A stretch of 7,106 bases of DNA from the NCBI GenBank assembly GCA_025935595.1, contig JAICUZ010000137.1, positions 1 through 7,106 of the forward strand. The letters are read 5' to 3'. The notes under the pieces are model-generated. The model saw only the letters and a list, made by a program, of their open reading frames with translations, did no database searches and was not told where the DNA came from. Of this stretch, positions 1 to 5,692 are shown one piece after another. Positions within the stretch are counted from its first letter, which is position 1. Each line of letters begins with the position of its first letter. The stretch is from Burkholderiales bacterium. Its GTDB lineage: Bacteria > Actinomycetota > Thermoleophilia > Gaiellales > Gaiellaceae. The translations under genes and the position numbers were made by a program.

Positions 1-498
1 CTCGTGTGGAGCCACGGCATCCCGAAGGTCGGCGCGTACACCGATCTGAAGACGAACGACTGGGTGCAGGTCAACGTCCGCGCGAAGGGCGCCAAGTCGC
101 TCGCCGACGTCGAGACGAACGCGGCCGGCATCGTCGGCGACCACGGCGCCGCACCCGGTAAGGCAGGCAAGCCGCTGTTCCTCTACCGCGGCACGTACGC
201 CGGTTCGCCCACCGCCGGCAAGATCAACGTCGACGTCAAGGGCGGCAACCGCCTCGCGCTGCGCAGCCTGATCGGCCAGTCGAGCTCGACGCAGACGTTC
301 AGCTACGACGACAACACGATCTTCCTGCTCTGGCAGGGCAAGGTCCCGACCGTGATCGGTGCTGCCGACCTCAAGGCCGGCGACCGCATCACCGTCCGGA
401 TTCGCGCACCGCGCCACTCGTCGCTCTCGACGGTGGAGAACACCCCGGCACGCCACGTCGGCGAGCACGAGCCGGCGAACGCGGCCGACAAGGCGTAG
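1..498 (+). CDS. Repeat-module protein of unknown function, 3' end only
   Basis: The reading frame is open from the first base to a TAG stop at 496-498. A GTG at 4-6 could be read as a start, but the frame already encodes Leu at 1-3, and this Leu belongs to a conserved module, so the gene very probably begins upstream. The visible 165 residues hold two copies of a ~48-residue module (nt 1-144 and 325-468), exactly 108 codons apart. They align without gaps at 19 of 48 positions, sharing a Trp, a Pro, 'DLK', 'RA', 'SL', 'VE' and 'VG.H'. The stretch between them ('INVDVKGGNRLALRSL' and after) has alternating hydrophobic residues, which suggests beta strands. The module resembles the small beta-barrel domains (DUF5666-like) common in exported actinobacterial proteins; that is an impression, not a match. 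No catalytic motif is visible, and the N-terminus, including any signal peptide, is outside the window. The tail is charged and low in complexity. Confidence 0.75.
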   Translation, partial: LVWSHGIPKVGAYTDLKTNDWVQVNVRAKGAKSLADVETNAAGIVGDHGAAPGKAGKPLFLYRGTYAGSPTAGKINVDVKGGNRLALRSLIGQSSSTQTFSYDDNTIFLLWQGKVPTVIGAADLKAGDRITVRIRAPRHSSLSTVENTPARHVGEHEPANAADKA

Positions 499-501
499 GA
501 C

Positions 502-1239
502 CTACCTCCCAACCAACCCCCGCCGCCGCGGCCGACTGATCGGCCGCGGCGGCGGTTCCACGCCTGCGAGCACTGCGCCGGGCACGTCGAGCGTGAGCCA
601 ACGTGCGAGCGCATCGTCGCGGATGCTTGCGACCGCGGCGGCGAGGCCGATCGCACGAATCTCCGGCGCATGCGCATCGCTCGCAATCATGTGGGCGAGC
701 TCGCGATCGAGGAGGGTCTTCGTGCACGCTCGGGTGCGCGGGCCGAGCCGTCCATCGACCGACGCCGCCGTGAGTTGGACGAGCGTTCCTGCGGCGACGA
801 TCGGCTCGAGAAGTTCAGGCCGGTCCTGGACGTCCGGGTTTCGCTCCGGATGCGCGAGCACGGCCCGGAAACCCTGCATCCGGAGCCGGAAGAGCCGGTC
901 GGCGAGATCGAGCGGCCAGCCGATGTACGGCATCTCGACGAGCAGGTAACTCGAACCGCCGAGCGCATAGCGTTGCAACTCCTCCTTCGGCCGATCGAGC
1001 TCGGCCAGGTCGAGCTCCGCGCCGCGGACGAGCTCGACGGGCGGGCTCGCCGACTTGAGCGTCTCGAACGCCGCGTCGATCGCATCGGGCGAGGTCGGGT
1101 AGTCGTGACGCACATGCGGAGTCGCCGCCAGCACTTCGATGCCGTCGGCCGCCGCCGCGGCGCAGATCGAGAGCGACTCGTCCAGGTCGGCGGCGCCGTC
1201 GTCGAGGCCCGGCAGGACGTGAGAGTGGAGATCGATCAA
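502..1239 (-). CDS. PHP-domain phosphatase, CpsB/YwqE-like
   Basis: A 245-residue protein, close to the ~250 residues usual for CpsB/CapC/YwqE manganese-dependent protein-tyrosine phosphatases. It has the PHP metal-site motifs in order: 'DLHSHVLPGLDDG' at residues 3-15 (H5, H7), 'ATPHVRHDYP' (H42), 'RGAELDL' (E75), 'LAHPERN' (H130) and 'ASDAHA' (D188, H190). I chose the TTG start at 1239 because the family normally begins one or two residues before the HxH motif and no ATG or GTG fits. The TTG shares bases with the TGA stop of the upstream peptidase gene (TTGA, 4-nt overlap) and has no Shine-Dalgarno sequence, so translation is probably coupled. The family usually dephosphorylates tyrosine kinases of capsule or exopolysaccharide export; no such genes are visible here, so the substrate is unknown. 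The last residues (PPPRPISRPRRRGLVGR) are basic, Pro/Arg-rich and encoded across the hairpin at 520-555. Histidinol-phosphatase-type PHP activity is a less likely alternative. Confidence 0.85.
   Translation of the reverse strand: MIDLHSHVLPGLDDGAADLDESLSICAAAAADGIEVLAATPHVRHDYPTSPDAIDAAFETLKSASPPVELVRGAELDLAELDRPKEELQRYALGGSSYLLVEMPYIGWPLDLADRLFRLRMQGFRAVLAHPERNPDVQDRPELLEPIVAAGTLVQLTAASVDGRLGPRTRACTKTLLDRELAHMIASDAHAPEIRAIGLAAAVASIRDDALARWLTLDVPGAVLAGVEPPPRPISRPRRRGLVGR
520..555 (+). terminator. Perfect 16-bp GC hairpin between convergent genes
   Basis: Arms at 520-535 and 540-555 are perfect reverse complements (ccgccgccgcggccga and its partner), with a 4-nt loop, ctga, at 536-539. The hairpin begins 21 nt after the stop of the upstream plus-strand gene, so it is well placed to end that transcript. 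No T-run follows on either strand, so classic intrinsic termination is not shown; many high-GC actinobacterial terminators lack one. The hairpin lies wholly inside the coding sequence of the converging minus-strand gene, near its stop. Confidence 0.5.
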
Positions 1240-2552
1240 AGCGCCGCGAACGCGAGGTACAACTCGCGCGCGGCCGCCGTCCCGAGCGTCACGTAGTCGG
1301 CGACGAGCCGTTCGTTCGGCGAGTGCACCTGCGAGTCCGGCAGGCCGAAGCCGGTGATCACCGTCGGGATCCCCTTGTCCGTGAGCGCCGGCACGATCGG
1401 CAGCGTTCCGCCGGAACGGATCAGCGCCGGCCGCCGGCCGAGCGCCTTCTCGAACGCGTCGAGCCCGAGCTGGACCGCCTTCGCGTCGGGCCGAACGAGG
1501 CCCGGCGGTGACGACGACCACAAGTCGACCTGGAGCTCGGCGCCCGGCGGCGCCGCCTCGCGCAGGATGCGCTCGACCTCGGGGGCGATCTCGTCCACCT
1601 TCTGCCCGGGCGCGAGGCGGATCGACACGTTCGCGATCGCCTCCACCGGGAGCACCGTCTTCTGCAGGATCGGCGAGCCGGTCTGGATCCCGTTCACGTC
1701 GAGCGCCGGCTCCGCGAACGTGCGGCGGTAGAAGTCGCGCGCCGCGTCCGGGTCCTTCGGTCGCGCGCCCTGGTCGCCGAGCTCGTCGGCTCCGGCCGGC
1801 AGCTCGCTCCAGCCGGCGAGCTCCTCGTCGGTCGGCGCGACGATCCCTTTCCGCAGCGGCTCCACGAGCGTCCCGTCGGACGAGACGGCCGCGCCAAGCG
1901 TCTGCATCAGCGCGTGCGCGGCGTTGAGCGCGGCGCCGCCGTAGATCCCCGAATGGAGGTCCTTGTCGCCCGTGCGGAGCGTGACGTGGAAGTACGCCAT
2001 CCCGCGCGTGGCAAGGTTGAAGGCGGGGACGTCGCGCCGGATCATCCCGCTGTCGAAGATGATCGCCGCGTCCGCCCCACGCTCGTCGGCTTCGAGGAAC
2101 TCGACGATCGAATGGCCGCCCGTCTCCTCTTCGCCGTCGCAGCAGAAGCGCACGTTGATCGGCAACTCGCCCGCCTGCGCAAGCTCGCGCGCAGCCGAGA
2201 GCAGCATGTACAGCTGGCCCTTGTCGTCGACCGCGCCTCGGCCGTAGAGGTAGCCGTCGCGCACCTCGGGCTCGAACGGCGGCGAGTCCCAGAGCTCCAA
2301 CGGGTCGGGCGGCTGTACGTCGAAGTGCCCGTAGCACAAGACTGTCGGCGCGTCGGCGGCGTTCGACGACGCGCGGAGCTCGCCGATCGCGAGCGGCTGC
2401 CCGTGCCAGTCGACCACGTCGCACTCGCCGCCCGCGTCGCTGATGAAGGCGCACACCCATTCCGCTGCGCGGGCGACGTCTGACTTGTGCGCCGCGTCGG
2501 CGCTGATCGATGGGATGCGCAAGAACTCGGCAAGCTCGTCGAACCACTGCAC
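1236..2552 (-). CDS. M20-family metallodipeptidase
   Basis: A 438-residue protein of the M20 (ArgE/DapE/CPG2/CNDP-like) di-zinc peptidase family, probably a cytosolic dipeptidase. The active-site set is complete in order: 'YGHFDVQP' (ligand H76, catalytic D78), 'GRGAVDDKG' (bridging D109), 'DGEEETGG' (general base E141, ligand E142), 'IFDSG' (ligand D167), 'DLHSGIYGG' in the lid or dimerisation domain (H200) and 'QVHSPNE' (final ligand H410). The 'GHFDVQP' and 'HSGIYGG' forms are typical of the carnosinase/CNDP-like branch, so short peptides are more likely substrates than acetylornithine or succinyl-diaminopimelate; the exact substrate cannot be told. I chose the GTG at 2552, which gives 'MQWFDELAEFLRIPSIS', a normal family N-terminus. 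An in-frame GTG at 2594 would add 14 residues but lies inside a palindromic repeat. Neither start has a convincing Shine-Dalgarno sequence. The stop overlaps the TTG start of the phosphatase gene downstream. Confidence 0.9.
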   Translation of the reverse strand: MQWFDELAEFLRIPSISADAAHKSDVARAAEWVCAFISDAGGECDVVDWHGQPLAIGELRASSNAADAPTVLCYGHFDVQPPDPLELWDSPPFEPEVRDGYLYGRGAVDDKGQLYMLLSAARELAQAGELPINVRFCCDGEEETGGHSIVEFLEADERGADAAIIFDSGMIRRDVPAFNLATRGMAYFHVTLRTGDKDLHSGIYGGAALNAAHALMQTLGAAVSSDGTLVEPLRKGIVAPTDEELAGWSELPAGADELGDQGARPKDPDAARDFYRRTFAEPALDVNGIQTGSPILQKTVLPVEAIANVSIRLAPGQKVDEIAPEVERILREAAPPGAELQVDLWSSSPPGLVRPDAKAVQLGLDAFEKALGRRPALIRSGGTLPIVPALTDKGIPTVITGFGLPDSQVHSPNERLVADYVTLGTAAARELYLAFAAL

Positions 2553-2581
2553 GGCGCGAGCGTAGCTCAGCCAAGCAGCGC

Positions 2582-2612
2582 GGGTGTCTGACACCTCTGG
2601 TGTCAGACACCC
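2582..2612. repeat. Nested palindromic repeat (two 13-mer palindromes)
   Basis: Perfect 14-bp inverted repeat: gggtgtctgacacc at 2582-2595 and its exact reverse complement at 2599-2612, with loop tct. Each arm also contains a 13-mer that is palindromic about one central base (ggtgtcTgacacc at 2583-2595, ggtgtcAgacacc at 2599-2611). The element can therefore fold as one long hairpin or two small ones, and in duplex form offers two identical dyad sites 16 bp centre to centre. It lies between the sigma factor stop and the peptidase start. It could be a REP/BIME-like dispersed element, a dimer-of-dimers operator or an mRNA processing hairpin; the single copy here cannot decide. Confidence 0.85.
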
Positions 2613-2616
2613 CTTC

Positions 2617-2633
2617 GGCTGCCGGGGGCAGCC
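2617..2633 (-). terminator. Short hairpin directly after the sigma factor stop
   Basis: A perfect 7-bp stem (ggctgcc at 2617-2623, ggcagcc at 2627-2633) with a 3-nt loop begins at the base after the sigma factor stop codon on the minus strand. No T-run follows, and the palindromic repeat at 2582-2612 comes only a few bases later. It may be a weak terminator or a 3'-end stabiliser that lowers read-through into the peptidase gene. Confidence 0.4.
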
Positions 2634-3626
2634 TCAGGCGACGTCGCGGAGCTTGTTCGACTCGGCGAGCGCTCGGAGCTTCTTCAGGCCCTGGTTCTCG
2701 ATCTGCCGGATGCGCTCGCGGGTGACCTGGAACGCACGGCCGACCTCGTCCAGCGTGCGCGGCTGCTCGCCGTTCAGGCCGTACCGCAACTCGAGCACGC
2801 GGCGCTCGCGATAGTTCAGCGAGCCGAGGCACTTCGCGAGCGCCTCCGCACGGAACGCGGTGTCGGCGGCCTCCTCGGGAAGCGGCGTGTGCTCGTCCTC
2901 GATGAACTGCCCGAACTCCGACTCCTCCTCGTCGCCGACCGGCTTCTCCAGCGACACCGGCGTCTGGGACGTGCGGCGGATCGACTCCACCTCTTCGACC
3001 GACAGGTCGAGGTCGAACGCGATCTCCGCGGCCGTCGGCTCGCGACCCTTCTCGGCCCGCAGCTTGCGCTCGGTGCGCATGATCTTGTTGAGCTTCTCGA
3101 CGACATGCACGGGCATGCGGATCGTGCGCGCCTTGTCGGCGAGCGCGCGCGCGACCGCCTGGCGGATCCACCACGTCGCGTACGTCGAGAACTTGTAGCC
3201 CTTGCGCCAGTCGAACTTCTCCGCCGCACGGACAAGCCCGATCGTCCCTTCCTGGATCAGATCCAGGAACGGCAGGCCCTGGTTCCGGTAGCGCTTCGCG
3301 ATCGAGACGACGAGACGGAGGTTCGCCTCGACCATCTCCTGCTTCGCGCGGTGATCGCCGCTCTCGATCCGCTTCGCGAGCTCGACCTCCTGGGCCGCGG
3401 TCAGGAGATCGACCTTGCCGACGTCTTTCAAGAAGAGCTGGAGCGAGTCGGCGGAGAACTCGGTGTCGACCCGCTCTTCCGCCTCTTCTGCCGCCTGGGC
3501 CGCGAAGTAGTCGGCCTCGGCGTCCGCGTCGGCATCCGGCACGGCGTCGAGCGGAGTCACTTCCGCGTCGGGCTCGGTCTCCTCCTCGAAGTCCTCTCCG
3601 GCTTCGAACTCTTCCGTCGTGCTCAC
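2634..3626 (-). CDS. rpoD: Sigma-70 family RNA polymerase sigma factor, RpoD/SigA-type
   Basis: A 330-residue sigma-70 factor that directs RNA polymerase to promoters. Visible regions are: a very acidic leader (residues 1-60, 24 Asp/Glu against one Arg); region 1.2 (~58-91, 'DSLQLFLKDVGKVDLL'); regions 2.1-2.4 (~96-170, 'NLRLVVSIAKRY', 'GLPFLDLIQEGTIGL', 'YKFSTYATWWIRQ'); region 3 (~172-250); and region 4 (~263-325), with the helix-turn-helix 'TLDEVGRAFQVTRERIRQIE'. The -35-contacting R303, E304, R307 and Q308 are kept. The GTG at 3626 is chosen over an ATG at 3680 because a strong ribosome binding site precedes it and the 18 extra residues look non-coding. Region 2.4 and the region 1.2 fit a group 1 (primary) factor. 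The short length, lack of a long region 1.1, an Ala at residue 159 where E. coli has Thr440 (alignment from memory), and the ending 'ESNKLRDVA' instead of 'LRHPSRS...' leave group 2 possible. Confidence 0.9.
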   Translation of the reverse strand: MSTTEEFEAGEDFEEETEPDAEVTPLDAVPDADADAEADYFAAQAAEEAEERVDTEFSADSLQLFLKDVGKVDLLTAAQEVELAKRIESGDHRAKQEMVEANLRLVVSIAKRYRNQGLPFLDLIQEGTIGLVRAAEKFDWRKGYKFSTYATWWIRQAVARALADKARTIRMPVHVVEKLNKIMRTERKLRAEKGREPTAAEIAFDLDLSVEEVESIRRTSQTPVSLEKPVGDEEESEFGQFIEDEHTPLPEEAADTAFRAEALAKCLGSLNYRERRVLELRYGLNGEQPRTLDEVGRAFQVTRERIRQIENQGLKKLRALAESNKLRDVA

Positions 3627-3630
3627 GCGG

Positions 3631-3639
3631 CTCCCCCTC
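3631..3639 (-). promoter_or_regulatory. Ribosome binding site of the sigma factor gene
   Basis: On the minus strand this reads GAGGGGGAG, ending 4 nt before the GTG at 3626 (about 7 nt from its AGGGG core). It is the clearest Shine-Dalgarno sequence in the window, and it decides the start in favour of 3626 over the ATG at 3680. I see no convincing -10/-35 pair in the 72 bp between this gene and the TPR gene upstream. Confidence 0.7.
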
Positions 3640-3698
3640 GTCGGATGCGGAACAATCGCATTGCCACCGGACGGACGCATAGGCCGCTCGGCTCATCT

Positions 3699-4502
3699 TT
3701 ACGGGCTGCGAGTCCCAGTCTTCGCAACCCCGGCGACGAGCTTGGCGGCTTGCTGCCCCATCGCCGTCCCAGGGTCGAGTTGGTGCGCCAGCCGGAGCTC
3801 CTTGATCGCCTGCTTCGCCTGCCCCGTCCACACGAGCAAGAGCCCGAGATGGAAGCGAACGGTCTGGCTCTTCGGAAAGCGCTTCACGAGCGGGCCGAGC
3901 CGCGAGAACGACGCCGACAGGTTGTCCATGTCGAACCGCCCGACCGCGGCGGCGACCTGGGCATCGGCGTCGTTCGGATGGAGCTTCGCCGCCCGCGACC
4001 AAAGCCGCTCGGCAGTGTGCTGGTGGTAGTTGCGCTGTGCGATCTGGCCCTGCACGAGCAGCGCGTCACCTCCGGAGTACACGAAGGGCGGGTATCCGCC
4101 TTCGCTGAAGAACTGCGGGTGGAGGATGACGTCCGCCGTCACTTCGTAGCGGGTGTCACGGCCGGCCCTCTTCGCCTTGCGATACGCCTGGAGCGCCTCT
4201 GCGTCGAAGCCACCGCAATAGAGCGCCGTCGCGTAGTTGAACTGGACGACCGGATCCTTCGGGTGCTCGTCGGCCAGCGCCTCGAGGGCGCGCGCCGCGC
4301 GTCTCGGCCCTTTGCTCAGGGCGTTTCGCACCGTGGCGGTGTTCTTCGACGGCGTGTAGAAGACAGCCGCCACGCCGTTCTTGCACCGCGCCTTCGGCTG
4401 GGCGGGATCCTGCCGCGTCGCGTAGACCACGCCTGCGACCACCGCTGCCGCCGCGAGCGCGATCACCGCGACGATCACGCGGATGCGTGCAGGGGCGGAC
4501 AT
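3699..4502 (-). CDS. Membrane-anchored TPR-like protein, function unknown
   Basis: A 267-residue protein. Residues 1-8 are short and basic, and residues 9-27 (VIVAVIALAAAAVVAGVVY) form one hydrophobic segment with no clear signal-peptidase site, so it is probably an N-terminal anchor with the rest outside the membrane. The remainder is helical with TPR-like features: 'ALEALADEHPKDPVVQFNYATALYCGGFDAEALQAYRKA' around 72-110, 'AERLWSRAAKLHPNDADAQVAAAVGRF' around 164-190, and 'GLLLVWTGQAKQAIKELRLAHQLDP' around 220-244. TPRs are protein-binding scaffolds, and no enzyme motif is present. The ATG at 4502 places the hydrophobic segment at the N-terminus; extending upstream adds only Arg-rich antisense-like sequence. 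The gene is divergent from the sulfur-transfer operon (41 bp away) and lies 72 bp upstream of the sigma factor gene on the same strand, so it may head that transcription unit. Residues C40 and C96 could form a disulfide if exported. Confidence 0.8.
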   Translation of the reverse strand: MSAPARIRVIVAVIALAAAAVVAGVVYATRQDPAQPKARCKNGVAAVFYTPSKNTATVRNALSKGPRRAARALEALADEHPKDPVVQFNYATALYCGGFDAEALQAYRKAKRAGRDTRYEVTADVILHPQFFSEGGYPPFVYSGGDALLVQGQIAQRNYHQHTAERLWSRAAKLHPNDADAQVAAAVGRFDMDNLSASFSRLGPLVKRFPKSQTVRFHLGLLLVWTGQAKQAIKELRLAHQLDPGTAMGQQAAKLVAGVAKTGTRSP

Positions 4503-4543
4503 CCGGGAATGAAGGTACCGGCAGCTACCGTTTACGTCTGAGG
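4503..4543. promoter_or_regulatory. Divergent intergenic region, probable promoters
   Basis: These 41 bp separate two divergent start codons, so promoters for both directions must lie here or inside the flanking coding ends. Possible TANNNT -10 elements are TACCGT at 4526-4531 (plus, 12 nt before the ATG) and TACCTT at 4517-4512 (minus, 9 nt before the ATG). No good -35 element or properly spaced Shine-Dalgarno sequence is visible on either side, which would fit short-leader or leaderless transcripts. A GGTACC palindrome lies at 4514-4519. The promoter assignments are weak. Confidence 0.3.
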
Positions 4544-5692
4544 ATGAGCACGTACCGCGAGCTTCTGACCAGGACGAGGGCCGAGATCTCGGAGGTCGAC
4601 GCCAAGAGCGCCCAGGCGCTCGACGGCGCGCTCTGGGTGGACGTCCGCGAGATCGACGAGTGGGAGCAGGGACATTTGCCCGGCGCCGTGCTGGTGCCGC
4701 GCGGCAATCTCGAGAGCCGCATCGAGCGGATCGCGCCCGACAAGTCACAGCCGGTCGTCCTCTACTGCGCCGTCGGTGCGCGTTCGGCGTTCTCGGCGAA
4801 GTCACTGACCGAGCTCGGGTACACGGACGTTCACTCGCTCGCCGGCGGGATCGAAGACTGGAAGCGCGACGGGCTCGAGATCGTCATGCCGCGCACGCTC
4901 TCGCCGGAGCGGCGCGCGCGCTACTCCCGTCACCTTCTGATCCCCGAGATCGGGGAGAGCGGACAGCTGAAGCTGCTCGACTCGCGGGTGCTGCTGATCG
5001 GAGCCGGTGGGCTCGGGTCCCCTGCGTCGCTCTACCTCGCGGCGGCCGGCGTCGGCACGCTCGGGATCGTCGACGCCGACATCGTCGACGAGACGAACCT
5101 GCAGCGCCAGATCGTCCACTCGCTCGACACGCTCGGTGCACCGAAAGTGGACTCGGCGAAGCGGACGATCGCCGCACTCAACCCCGACGTGAACGTCGTC
5201 ACCTACCGCGAGCGCCTCACGTCCGAGAACATCGACCGGATCCTCGACGAGGGCTGGGATCTGATCGTCGACGGCGCCGACAACTTCCCCACCCGTTACC
5301 TCGTGAACGATGCGTCGGTCTGGCACGACATCCCCGTCGTGCACGGGTCGATCTACCGCTTCGAGGGCCAGGTCACCGTGTTCAAGCCGCGCGAAGGCCC
5401 GTGCTACCGCTGCCTCTTCCCGGAGCCGCCGCCGCCGGAGCTCGCGCCGTCGTGTGCCGAGGGAGGCGTGCTGGGCGTGCTGCCGGGCATCATCGGCTCG
5501 CTGCAGACGAACGAAGCGATCAAGCTGGCGGCCGAGGTCGGTGAGCCGCTCGTGGGTCGGCTGCTGCTGTTCGACGCACTTTCGACCGAGTTCAGCGAGG
5601 TGAAGATCGAGCGCCGCACCGACTGCCCGGTCTGCGGCGATCACCCGACCATCACGGAGTACATCGACTACGTGGAGTTCTGCGCGCGATGA
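4544..5692 (+). CDS. moeZ: Rhodanese-adenylyltransferase fusion (MoeZ/MoeB-like), rhodanese first
   Basis: A 382-residue E1-like enzyme that should adenylate the C-terminal glycine of a ubiquitin-fold sulfur carrier and load it with sulfur as a thiocarboxylate. Residues ~5-113 form a rhodanese domain ('WVDVREIDEWEQGHLPGAVLVP', then the active loop 'YCAVGARS' with persulfide Cys75, then 'LAGGIEDWK'). Residues ~116-382 form the ThiF/MoeB domain: 'RYSRHLLIPEIGESGQ', ATP loop 'GAGGLGSP' (153-160), 'DADIVDETNLQRQ', 'VDGADNFPTRYLVND', zinc pairs C287/C290 and C361/C364, and 'CAEGGVLGVLPGIIGS' with conserved Cys304. The known mycobacterial MoeZ has the same domains in the opposite order. The ATG at 4544 gives a natural N-terminus; an AGG touches it with no spacing. 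The stop overlaps the next ATG (ATGA). The partner is almost certainly the carrier encoded directly downstream, though service to molybdopterin or thiamine carriers elsewhere is possible. Confidence 0.92.
   Translation: MSTYRELLTRTRAEISEVDAKSAQALDGALWVDVREIDEWEQGHLPGAVLVPRGNLESRIERIAPDKSQPVVLYCAVGARSAFSAKSLTELGYTDVHSLAGGIEDWKRDGLEIVMPRTLSPERRARYSRHLLIPEIGESGQLKLLDSRVLLIGAGGLGSPASLYLAAAGVGTLGIVDADIVDETNLQRQIVHSLDTLGAPKVDSAKRTIAALNPDVNVVTYRERLTSENIDRILDEGWDLIVDGADNFPTRYLVNDASVWHDIPVVHGSIYRFEGQVTVFKPREGPCYRCLFPEPPPPELAPSCAEGGVLGVLPGIIGSLQTNEAIKLAAEVGEPLVGRLLLFDALSTEFSEVKIERRTDCPVCGDHPTITEYIDYVEFCAR

Noticed and set aside
4..6. GTG at 4-6 as the start of the first gene
   Set aside because: The codon before it is a Leu conserved in both copies of the internal repeat, so the frame continues upstream of the window.
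2582..2612. CRISPR repeat or transposon terminal repeat
   Set aside because: Only one unit, no regular spacers, and no transposase gene or target-site duplication within the window.
3627..3680. ATG at 3680 as the sigma factor start
   Set aside because: It would add 18 residues unlike any sigma N-terminus, while a strong Shine-Dalgarno sequence precedes the GTG at 3626.
502..4002. A 1166-codon open frame on the minus strand spanning the phosphatase, peptidase and sigma factor genes
   Set aside because: Only its last 245 codons make a real protein. The rest is Arg/Gly/Ala-rich shadow of two well-identified genes in another frame, as expected at high GC.
2889..4541. A 550-codon open frame on the plus strand
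   Set aside because: It lies antisense to the sigma factor and TPR genes, has no recognisable domain, and its composition is typical of antisense shadow.
4660..5544. A 294-codon plus-strand frame inside the adenylyltransferase gene
   Set aside because: Arg/Ala-rich shadow of a gene with a complete motif set in the proper frame.
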